Of a DNA stretch of 10,386 bases, positions 1 through 5,529 are shown in pieces. Source of the DNA: RGIG3701 sp964438515 (GTDB lineage: Bacteria; Planctomycetota; Planctomycetia; Pirellulales; Thermoguttaceae); assembly GCA_964438515.1 (NCBI GenBank), contig CAYTLK010000125.1, positions 1 to 10,386 on the forward strand. The letters are read 5' to 3'. The notes beneath the pieces are model-generated. The model was not told the DNA's origin. It did not search any database and saw nothing but the letters and a program-made list of their open reading frames with translations. Position 1 is the stretch's first letter. Each line of letters begins with the position of its first letter. The position numbers and the translations under genes were made by a program.

Positions 1-15
1 TTGTACTATTAAATG

Positions 16-42
16 GGATGCGTTTCGAAATAGGATGCGTTT
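16..42. repeat. Short direct repeat at left edge
   Basis: The 10-bp word GGATGCGTTT occurs at 16-25 and again at 33-42, 17 bp apart, with similar flanks. It lies directly downstream of the ABC ATPase stop codon as that gene is read on the minus strand. No start codon with a ribosome-binding site is visible in the first 50 bases, so the next gene of the operon would begin beyond the edge. The repeat has no assigned role. Confidence 0.4.
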
Positions 43-50
43 TCGGTTCT

Positions 51-737
51 TCAGTTGCGCGTGTCGCTGACGATGAGACCATCACGAAGATGAATCACCC
101 GTTTCGCCTGCGCACCCACATCCGGCTCGTGAGTTACAATAATAATCGTCTTTCCCGCTTCATTCAGTTTCTTCAGGATTCCGAGAATCTCACCCGTCGT
201 GGCTGTATCCAGGTTTCCCGTCGGTTCGTCCGCCAAAATAAAAGCAGGATTGTTCACAAGGGACCGCGCAATTCCGACACGCTGCTGCTGACCGCCCGAA
301 AGCTGGTACGAACGGTGATTCAAGCGCTCTCCAAGCCCCACCATCTCCGCAAGCTCGCGGCACCGTTCGCGCGTCTCGTGCGACGTATGACCCGAATAGT
401 GCAGCGGAACCTCAATGTTTTCGAGGACCGTCAGCTGCGGAATGAGATTGTACGCCTGAAAAATGAATCCGATTTTTGTCGCACGAATCTCCGAAAGCTG
501 GTCGTCCGTCATCTGACTCACGTCCTCGCCGTCCAGAAGAATCTTCCCGAAGGTGGGCGGGTCCAAACAGCCTAGAAGATTCAAAAGCGTGCTTTTTCCG
601 GAACCGCTGGTCCCCATAATCGCCAAAAAGTCCCCCTGAGGCACATCGAACGACACGCCTCGAAGCGCTTTGACCGTCTCTCCCGTCAGGAAATAATGTT
701 TTTGTACGTCTTTCAACGACGCCGCGAAATTGGACAT
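51..737 (-). CDS. MacB/LolD-type ABC transporter ATP-binding protein
   Basis: Cytoplasmic ATPase subunit (228 aa) of an ABC exporter of the MacB/LolD/FtsE class, which powers tripartite efflux or lipoprotein/peptide export. All nucleotide-binding motifs are intact: Walker A GTSGSGKST (residues 42-50), Q-loop Gln94 in GFIFQAYNL, signature LSGGQQQR (146-153), Walker B FILADEP (166-172), a D-loop following GNLD, and switch His203 in IIIVTHEPD. The GxVKALRGVSF start and the length match stand-alone ATPases of this family, so the membrane permease should be a separate gene. None is in the window; it would lie to the left. The gene is 84 nt downstream of the adaptor gene on the same strand, with no promoter or terminator visible between them, which suggests one operon. 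The ATG at 737 has no clear Shine-Dalgarno sequence (the upstream bases are pyrimidine-rich), so the start rests on family alignment. Family assignment is firm; the substrate is unknown. Confidence 0.93.
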   Translation of the reverse strand: MSNFAASLKDVQKHYFLTGETVKALRGVSFDVPQGDFLAIMGTSGSGKSTLLNLLGCLDPPTFGKILLDGEDVSQMTDDQLSEIRATKIGFIFQAYNLIPQLTVLENIEVPLHYSGHTSHETRERCRELAEMVGLGERLNHRSYQLSGGQQQRVGIARSLVNNPAFILADEPTGNLDTATTGEILGILKKLNEAGKTIIIVTHEPDVGAQAKRVIHLRDGLIVSDTRN

Positions 738-821
738 AATTCAAATGGAAGGGTTAAAGGTTTGGGAATTGGTGAAAATGAGGAAAATGGGAAAAGTAGG
801 CAGGTTAAAAAGGTACGAAAC

Positions 822-2570
822 TCAGCCCGGAGGCGGTCCCATCGGCACTGCGCCACCTCCTCCAGGCGGCGGCCCCATCGGTGCTCCATCCGGCGGCGGG
901 GGCGGCGCAGCACCATCCGGCGGGGGCGGCGGCGGAGTCCCGCCCTCTGGCGGCGGTCCCATCGGCATTCCGTCCGGCGGTCCCATCTTCTCGGCTCCCG
1001 CAGCGTCTTCCGGCGAAACGTACCCGCCGTCCAAACTGTGACGCCCCTTCATGGGTTTGTGTGCCGCACCAGGCGCAGCCGACTTCTTTTCCGGCTTCTT
1101 TTGCTCGTCGCTCGAAGTTCGAATCGTTGCGGAGGAGGTTTCTCCGCGCTTCAGTTCCGGCAGCTTCACGCGTTCCCGAAATTCAAAGGCGGCCGCAAGT
1201 AACGAGGTTTGTGCGGTGAGGTTTTTACTCGTCACAATCACCATTTTGTCGTTGCTGTGTCCGAGTTCGACCACAATCGGCTGCAAAGAACCGTCTGCCA
1301 GATGCTGAATGCAGTAAAACTTTCCCGCATGTTCAAACACGGCGTGCGTCGGAATCATCAAGACGTCACCGGGCGTTTCTTCCACCAGAATCTTCGTTTC
1401 GGCCGTCATTCCCGGCAAAACGCCTTTGGGATTTTCGAGCGAAATCGTGACGCGGTATTCTTTCACGTCTCCCAGCCAGTGGTTGGTCGGCTGCGGGTTT
1501 TCATCCACTTTGACGACGACGCCGAGGATGCTTTTTTCACCCGTCGCGTCGGTACGCACCGTCACAGTCTGTCCCTCCGCAATGTAACTGATTTTCCCTT
1601 CATGCACGTCGGCCGTCACTTGCAGTTTCTGCGTGTTCGGCAAACGTAAAAACGTCTGACGTTCACGCACCATCGCGCCCTGACAGACGAGAAAGTCCGA
1701 CGTTCCGAATCGGTTCGACTCGTTGACGTACAGCACTTTTCCATCGCCCGGTGAACGAATCGTACAGGCGTCCAGCTGCTGCACGATGTCCTTGAGTTTC
1801 GCCTCGTTCAGCTGATGAACACTTTTCTGCGCCGACAGATTTGCTTTCGCGGTCTCGATATTACTTTCGTAATCTTTCATCGATTTGCTGGCGGTGTACT
1901 GTTTCAGCACGTAAATGTCGAGTTCGGACGCCCGCAGGTCGAGTTCCGCCTGTTTCAGAGAGAAAACGTCCGCCTCAAGCTGCGATTTCGTGACGAATCC
2001 TTTTTCGTACAGAATTTTACTGTGCTGGAGGTATTCCGCAAGACGGTCGCGCTCCTCTTTGGCCTTAATCTGCGCACTCACGAGTTTCTGAAGGTTGATT
2101 TTATATATACCGTTTTCATACTCGTCTTTGGCGATGATGGCGGTTTCGAGATTGTTCTCCGCAGCTTTCACCTCCGCCTGACTTTGCGCCACTTTGTTGA
2201 GCTGCGAGTCGCGGTTGTCGATGAGCGTGGAATTGTCGAGCGTTGCGATGACGTCGTTCTCTTTGACTTCGGTTCCTTCATCGACGACCCACGTAATCAT
2301 CACGCCGCCGGTGCTGCGGACCTGACATTTAATATCTTTGTTCTCGGAGCTGCTGATGTCGCCGCGCACCGAAATTTCATGCCGGAATTTTCCGACCGTG
2401 GGATTGACGAACTTCATGTTCGTCAGGTCGGTTTTGGGAGCGAAAATGTTGGCCGCTCTGTTTGCGATAAACAGAAGCACGCAGCACAGCACCCCGATGG
2501 CCGCGAGCCATTTGATCCACATTTTTCGGCGGGAATGCGGTAATTTGTTCGAGGATGTTGGAGTCGTCAT
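822..2570 (-). CDS. HlyD/MacA-family periplasmic adaptor with Pro/Gly-rich tail
   Basis: Membrane-fusion protein of 582 aa, expected to bridge an inner-membrane ABC exporter and an outer-membrane channel. The ATG at 2570 is chosen because AAGGAG (2577-2582) sits 6 nt upstream; an in-frame ATG at 2591 lacks such a site. Domains in order: a positively charged N-terminus and one membrane anchor (about 18-36); first half of a lipoyl/barrel-sandwich domain (about 64-112, GGVMITWVVDEGTEVKEND); a long alpha-helical coiled-coil hairpin (about 115-265); second lipoyl half (CTIRSPGDGKVLYV); a beta-barrel domain (LQVTADVHEGKISYIAEGQ); and a membrane-proximal domain (VLPGMTAET, then VLMIPTHAVF). From about residue 475 comes a charged linker, and the last 54 residues are almost only Pro, Gly, Met, Ala and Asp. 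Known MacA proteins are near 370 aa, so the hairpin and tail are both enlarged. The ATPase gene follows. The outer-membrane partner is divergently transcribed upstream. Confidence 0.9.
   Translation of the reverse strand: MTTPTSSNKLPHSRRKMWIKWLAAIGVLCCVLLFIANRAANIFAPKTDLTNMKFVNPTVGKFRHEISVRGDISSSENKDIKCQVRSTGGVMITWVVDEGTEVKENDVIATLDNSTLIDNRDSQLNKVAQSQAEVKAAENNLETAIIAKDEYENGIYKINLQKLVSAQIKAKEERDRLAEYLQHSKILYEKGFVTKSQLEADVFSLKQAELDLRASELDIYVLKQYTASKSMKDYESNIETAKANLSAQKSVHQLNEAKLKDIVQQLDACTIRSPGDGKVLYVNESNRFGTSDFLVCQGAMVRERQTFLRLPNTQKLQVTADVHEGKISYIAEGQTVTVRTDATGEKSILGVVVKVDENPQPTNHWLGDVKEYRVTISLENPKGVLPGMTAETKILVEETPGDVLMIPTHAVFEHAGKFYCIQHLADGSLQPIVVELGHSNDKMVIVTSKNLTAQTSLLAAAFEFRERVKLPELKRGETSSATIRTSSDEQKKPEKKSAAPGAAHKPMKGRHSLDGGYVSPEDAAGAEKMGPPDGMPMGPPPEGGTPPPPPPDGAAPPPPPDGAPMGPPPGGGGAVPMGPPPG
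832..987. repeat. GC-rich word repeats encoding the adaptor tail
   Basis: Four copies of a GGCGGYCCCATC word, mostly followed by GG, start at 832, 868, 952 and 976. They are separated by G/C-only runs built on GGCGG. On the minus strand they encode the PMGPPP blocks of the adaptor C-terminus. The block is far more GC-rich than its surroundings and looks prone to slippage, so tail length may vary between strains. Confidence 0.7.
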
Positions 2571-2614
2571 AAATATCTCCTTCAGGAACATCGACTTTCA
2601 TTGAAAACAATTCC

Positions 2615-2620
2615 ATTATA
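2615..2620 (-). promoter_or_regulatory. Putative -10 box for the adaptor-ATPase operon
   Basis: Read on the minus strand this is TATAAT, 44 nt upstream of the adaptor ATG, predicting a transcription start near 2608 and a leader of about 38 nt. No good TTGACA-like -35 lies 16-18 nt upstream (the best is a T-rich, weak match), so the promoter may depend on an activator. A second, symmetric ATTATAAT at 2694-2701 could serve either strand. Confidence 0.45.
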
Positions 2621-2747
2621 TACCGTTTCTCTGAAAACGAAAGAGAAAAAAATGAAAATAGTCCCTTTTTTCCCGGCTCTAAAGCACTCAATCATTATAA
2701 TCGTTACAATCTGAAAAAATCCCGAAAAAATCATTAACAGAACCGTC

Positions 2748-2768
2748 ACATTCATTCGGCGTGAATGT
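2748..2768. promoter_or_regulatory. Inverted repeat, possible operator
   Basis: ACATTCA (2748-2754) and TGAATGT (2762-2768) form a perfect 7-bp dyad with a 7-nt spacer. An outer GTCAC/GTGAC pair occurs at 2745-2749 and 2776-2780 but is not concentric. The dyad lies between the divergent promoters, where a dimeric regulator could control both. It is a sequence pattern only; no regulator is identified. Confidence 0.3.
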
Positions 2769-2794
2769 CGCAAGAGTGACACACTCAGCACTTT

Positions 2795-2839
2795 CTTACA
2801 ATCCATACAATTCTTACAATCCTTACAATTCCTACAATC
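2795..2839. repeat. Five tandem 9-bp TACAAT-containing units
   Basis: Five contiguous 9-mers: CTTACAATC, CATACAATT, CTTACAATC, CTTACAATT, CCTACAATC. The core TACAAT is invariant and the last base alternates C/T. The array lies in the divergent control region about 160 bp upstream of the outer-membrane factor start. It may be a multi-site binding array for a regulator or simply slippage-generated microsatellite DNA. TACAAT also resembles a -10 box, so repeated weak polymerase contacts are possible. Confidence 0.75.
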
Positions 2840-2908
2840 CGAAGTTTCGTCATATACAGAAATTTTGGAAAAATTTACACAATCATAACATTTTAACTTT
2901 TGAAGAAG

Positions 2909-2938
2909 TGGAAATATACCGATTGATAAAAATACAAT
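2909..2938 (+). promoter_or_regulatory. Weak promoter candidate for the outer-membrane factor
   Basis: TGGAAA (2909-2914), 18 nt, then TACAAT (2933-2938) gives a start near 2945 and a leader of about 54 nt before the ATG at 2999. The -35 matches consensus at only four positions, so this is the best candidate seen rather than a firm call. Confidence 0.25.
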
Positions 2939-2998
2939 GGATGTCCGTACAAACATCGTTGAAATTTTATGTTGGAAAATATTGAAAAGGTGACGATT

Positions 2999-4894
2999 AT
3001 GCTCCGATTTTTGTCATTTTGGAGAGTGGGCCTAACCAGACCGCTCGTTCGAAATACGTTTATCATTGGTACAGCGCTGCTTCTGGCGGTGGGCTGTAAG
3101 GTGGGTCCGGATTACATTGGGCCGCCGTCCCCAAAGGTTCAGTCCAACTGGTCCGAAAAAACAGAAGCAAGCCAGAATCCCGAAAATGACGCGCGTCTTC
3201 ACAATGAACTCCCGGCGCTTGATGATTGGTGGACAGTTTTCAATGATGAAACGATGAACCTGCTGCTGAAGACCGTGAACGAACAAAACCTCGACATAAA
3301 AGTGGCGGCCCAGCGCATTTATCAGGCGGAAATGGACTATCGGATTGCTCGCGGCGAGATGTTCCCGGCCATCGGAACAGACGCGGGATTTTCGAAATCG
3401 ATGCGCAACGGCACGAGTACGCACAATCACTCGTACACCGCCTCGTGGACGTGGGATGCGTCAGCGAGCTGGGAAGTGGATGTTTTCGGTCAGCTGCGGC
3501 GTTACGTCGAGGCGGCAGACGACGCGTGGCAGGCGACTTTTGAGGATTTGAACAACACGAAAATGCTTCTTTTGGCGGAAACGGCCCGTACGTATATCAA
3601 CGCGCGGCTTTTCCAGGAAGAAGAACGCATTGTGAGAGCCGATATTCGCGACCTCGAAACGTATCTCGAAAAGATTCGTGCGCGTCGTGAAGCGGGTGCG
3701 GACTGCAACGTGGAACTCGTTCAGGCTCAGGCAAACCTCGCGACGGTGAAAGCGAGTCTTCCGCTCATTCAGGCTCAATTCGGCGACTGTGTGACGCGGC
3801 TGGCGTCTCTCATGGGTGCGTCTCCCGAATCGGTTCAGGCGATACTGCTTCAGGGGGATGGAAACATTCCGAACGCTCCCGACGCGCTTGCGATTGGTAT
3901 TCCGGCAGACATTCTGCGTCGTCGTCCCGATATTCGCGCACTGGAACGCCGACTGGCGCAGCAAACTGCGTTGGTGGGAGTGAGACAGGCAGAACTGTAC
4001 CCGAAATTTTACATCGATGGTTCATTCGGACTTCAAGCGGAAAATCTCGACGATTTGTTTGAAGGACGCAGCCTCACTGCGAGCATTATGCCGAAACTGC
4101 AATGGAGAATTTTCGAATTTGGAAAAATCCGCTGCTCCATCGCGAAACAGGAAAGCGTGACGGAAGAAATGCGTCTCGAATATCAGCAGGCGGTGCTGGA
4201 GGCGGCAGAAGAGGTCAACAACGCCATTACGTATTACATCAAATATCAGGCTCAATACGAAGACCAAGTCGAAGCGGTCCGCAACTACGACAGCGCCCTG
4301 AAACTCTCGCTCGCACTGTACGAAGCGGGAAAACGGGAATACATGGTGGTGCTCGACTCGCAGCGCTACCTCCTCGCAAACCGTCAGTCCCTCGCATCGG
4401 TACACGCACAGCTTGCGTCGAGCGTCGTCACGCTGTACACCGCACTGGGCGGCGGCTGGCAGATTGCACCCAACGCGATGGGAACGATGTCGGACGCCTA
4501 CCTCCGTTCGAATTTCGTACCGGAAGGACAGATTCAGCTCAGTCGGCCTGGCGAAGCGATCAATCAGGAAGGAAGCACGTACTCGCGGAATCTTCCTCAA
4601 GGCGTAAAAACGAGCAGCAAACCTAAGAATGACCGTTCGTACGACCTGCCGCCGGAAGGAACGCGCGACCAGTTCATGAACAACGGAAAAGCCCCGGCAC
4701 CGGCGCAATCGCTTCAGGAAATTCCTGCGGTCAAGGAGACTGGCGACGACCTTTCGACCTTCCCGATTCCGGACGCGCGGCGCAGCATCATCGAGCAGCC
4801 GTCATCCCAAGTTGGAACGCAGGTTTCGCCTTCCGCGGCACCGAGTTCCTACGTGAGTGACCCGCTTCTGGAGGGTCTGACGAGCAAAAAGTAA
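2999..4894 (+). CDS. NodT/OprM-type outer-membrane efflux lipoprotein with long C-terminal tail
   Basis: Outer-membrane factor (631 aa), the trimeric channel-tunnel of tripartite efflux pumps. The ATG at 2999 is preferred over the in-frame ATG at 2969 because AAAGGTGA (2986-2993) precedes it by 5 nt and it gives a compact signal peptide. The lipobox LAVGC (29-33) places the lipidated Cys at 33, followed by the family-typical VGPDYIGPP. The first OEP repeat begins at DWWTVFNDETMNLLL. The conserved IPADILRRRPDIRALERRL segment lies near residues 300-318 and VRQAELYPKFYIDGSFGL follows. The usual family end, TALGGGW, is reached near residue 487. About 143 further residues follow, rich in Ser, Pro, Gln and Arg, with no recognisable domain. 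Relatives usually stop soon after the GGGW motif. Divergent placement from the adaptor-ATPase genes suggests that it is their outer-membrane partner, although such channels often serve several pumps. Confidence 0.92.
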   Translation: MLRFLSFWRVGLTRPLVRNTFIIGTALLLAVGCKVGPDYIGPPSPKVQSNWSEKTEASQNPENDARLHNELPALDDWWTVFNDETMNLLLKTVNEQNLDIKVAAQRIYQAEMDYRIARGEMFPAIGTDAGFSKSMRNGTSTHNHSYTASWTWDASASWEVDVFGQLRRYVEAADDAWQATFEDLNNTKMLLLAETARTYINARLFQEEERIVRADIRDLETYLEKIRARREAGADCNVELVQAQANLATVKASLPLIQAQFGDCVTRLASLMGASPESVQAILLQGDGNIPNAPDALAIGIPADILRRRPDIRALERRLAQQTALVGVRQAELYPKFYIDGSFGLQAENLDDLFEGRSLTASIMPKLQWRIFEFGKIRCSIAKQESVTEEMRLEYQQAVLEAAEEVNNAITYYIKYQAQYEDQVEAVRNYDSALKLSLALYEAGKREYMVVLDSQRYLLANRQSLASVHAQLASSVVTLYTALGGGWQIAPNAMGTMSDAYLRSNFVPEGQIQLSRPGEAINQEGSTYSRNLPQGVKTSSKPKNDRSYDLPPEGTRDQFMNNGKAPAPAQSLQEIPAVKETGDDLSTFPIPDARRSIIEQPSSQVGTQVSPSAAPSSYVSDPLLEGLTSKK

Positions 4895-4930
4895 CCGCCC
4901 GTTCTGTCAAACGCGGCCTGAAAAATTAAT

Positions 4931-4991
4931 ACAGTTTCCCTGAAAGGAACATGCAAAACGGAGAATTGCGTGAACCTCTCAGGGAAATTGT
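4931..4991 (+). terminator. Long imperfect hairpin downstream of the outer-membrane factor
   Basis: Bases 4931-4943 pair with 4979-4991 (13 pairs, one G-U). After one mismatch, 4945-4947 pair with 4975-4977, and after a 2-nt internal loop 4950-4956 pair with 4966-4972 (one G-U). A 9-nt apical loop closes it: 23 pairs in a 61-nt element. It starts 37 nt after the stop codon and is followed by TTTTGG, a poor U-tract. It may be an intrinsic terminator, a 3'-end RNA-stabilising structure, or a relic of a palindromic repeat element. Confidence 0.55.
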
Positions 4992-5298
4992 TTTGGTGAT
5001 TGCTTAAAATTTGGACTAAAAAAAGTTAAAAAATCCGACATTTGGGGGAAAATTTTCCCTCGGTCGGCATCGTTTCGGCAAAATTTTAAACGGCGGAAAG
5101 GAGGAAATGAATTTTGAAAATGTGTCACATCGAAAATAGTCTCCTTGATTATAATCCCAAATCCTGAAAAATCAACAATATTCTTTTCATTTTGTCTCAT
5201 TTTTCAAATATTTTCTGCAGTTTTTTCCAATTTGAAGGATTTCAGCAAAAATGACAAAAAAATACCCGAAAAAGATGGAAAATTTTCTAAATCTTTGC
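4992..5298. other. AT-rich spacer without a recognisable gene
   Basis: This stretch lies between the hairpin after the efflux gene and the kinase promoter. It is rich in A- and T-tracts. The block AAAATTTT occurs at 5049-5056, 5080-5087 and 5279-5286; the first two are 31 bp apart, close to three helical turns, so intrinsic curvature is plausible. A 10-codon frame at 5107-5139 follows AAAGGAGG, but with only 2 nt spacing, and is not accepted as a gene. Confidence 0.5.
5035..5067. repeat. A/T-centred palindrome with flanking inverted repeat
   Basis: GGGAAAATTTTCCC (5046-5059) is a perfect 14-bp palindrome. CCGAC (5035-5039) and GTCGG (5063-5067) flank it as a further inverted pair, offset by a few bases. 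It could be a protein-binding dyad or a cruciform-prone site. It has no U-tract of its own and so is not a clear terminator. Confidence 0.45.
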
Positions 5299-5327
5299 TT
5301 GACAACGTATTTCACCTGGTTTATAAT
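5299..5327 (+). promoter_or_regulatory. Perfect-consensus sigma-70-type promoter for the Ser/Thr kinase
   Basis: TTGACA (5299-5304), exactly 17 nt, then TATAAT (5322-5327): both hexamers match consensus at all six positions with optimal spacing. Transcription should start near 5334, giving a leader of about 195 nt before the kinase ATG. A/T-rich sequence just upstream of the -35 could act as an UP element. Such a promoter predicts strong, largely unregulated initiation, moving any control into the leader. Confidence 0.85.
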
Positions 5328-5355
5328 AGATAAATATTTTTCACTCGATACATTT

Positions 5356-5478
5356 TGAATTTTCGCTTCTCCGTCGTTACTCTATCGAGAAACGACTGCC
5401 GCAGTCGCCGCCCAATGCGATTTTCAAGTGAAACGAGTACAAACTTAACGCAATCTGAATTTCCGCTTCACCGTCGCT
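5356..5478 (+). promoter_or_regulatory. Structured kinase leader with 23-bp direct repeats
   Basis: Two 23-nt copies (5356-5378 and 5456-5478) match at 20 of 23 positions and start exactly 100 nt apart; the shared core reads TGAATTT-CGCTTC-CCGTCG. After the first copy, GTCGTT (5373-5378) can pair with AACGAC (5391-5396), with an inner TCT/AGA pair. CGACTGC (5393-5399) and GCAGTCG (5401-5407) form a perfect 15-bp dyad around one central C. The two structures share bases 5393-5396, so they exclude one another. This matches no riboswitch class I recognise. It may be a regulatory leader or a double operator. Confidence 0.45.
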
Positions 5479-5529
5479 TTCGTTCTCGCGGAATTCCCAA
5501 GCAGTATCAGTATAGGAGAAATAAAAAAG

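Larger units (their letters stand above)
2571..2998. other. Divergent intergenic control region, AT-rich
   Basis: About 430 bp separate the adaptor start (minus) from the outer-membrane factor start (plus). The stretch is AT-rich, with a -10 box toward the adaptor, a 7+7 inverted repeat (2748-2768), five tandem 9-bp units (2795-2839) and a weak plus-strand promoter candidate. I find no convincing gene here. A 124-codon minus frame crosses it, but it has no ribosome-binding site and its Cys-rich segment is only the 9-bp repeat translated. The position between two halves of one efflux system suggests coordinated control. Confidence 0.6.

Noticed and set aside
1815..2543. Long plus-strand open frame antisense to the adaptor gene
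   Set aside because: It is a shadow of the adaptor coding sequence. Its translation is Phe/Arg/Val-rich with no family features and no ribosome-binding site, whereas the minus strand encodes a clear HlyD-type protein.
2795..2839. CRISPR array
   Set aside because: The units are only 9 bp with no spacers, and no cas gene is present.
2582..2956. 124-codon minus-strand frame with a CxxCxxCxxC run and hydrophobic segments
   Set aside because: The Cys run is just the 9-bp tandem repeat read in this frame. The start has no ribosome-binding site, the composition is that of AT-rich spacer, and the frame covers the putative promoter of the adaptor gene.
4022..4708. Minus-strand frame of 228 codons opposite the outer-membrane factor
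   Set aside because: Its Arg/Phe/Val-rich translation is typical of an antisense shadow, and the plus strand carries the full OEP-family protein.
5107..5139. Ten-codon frame preceded by AAAGGAGG
   Set aside because: The spacing to the ATG is only 2 nt, no promoter is evident and the peptide is featureless. The purine-rich stretch is probably chance in A-rich DNA.
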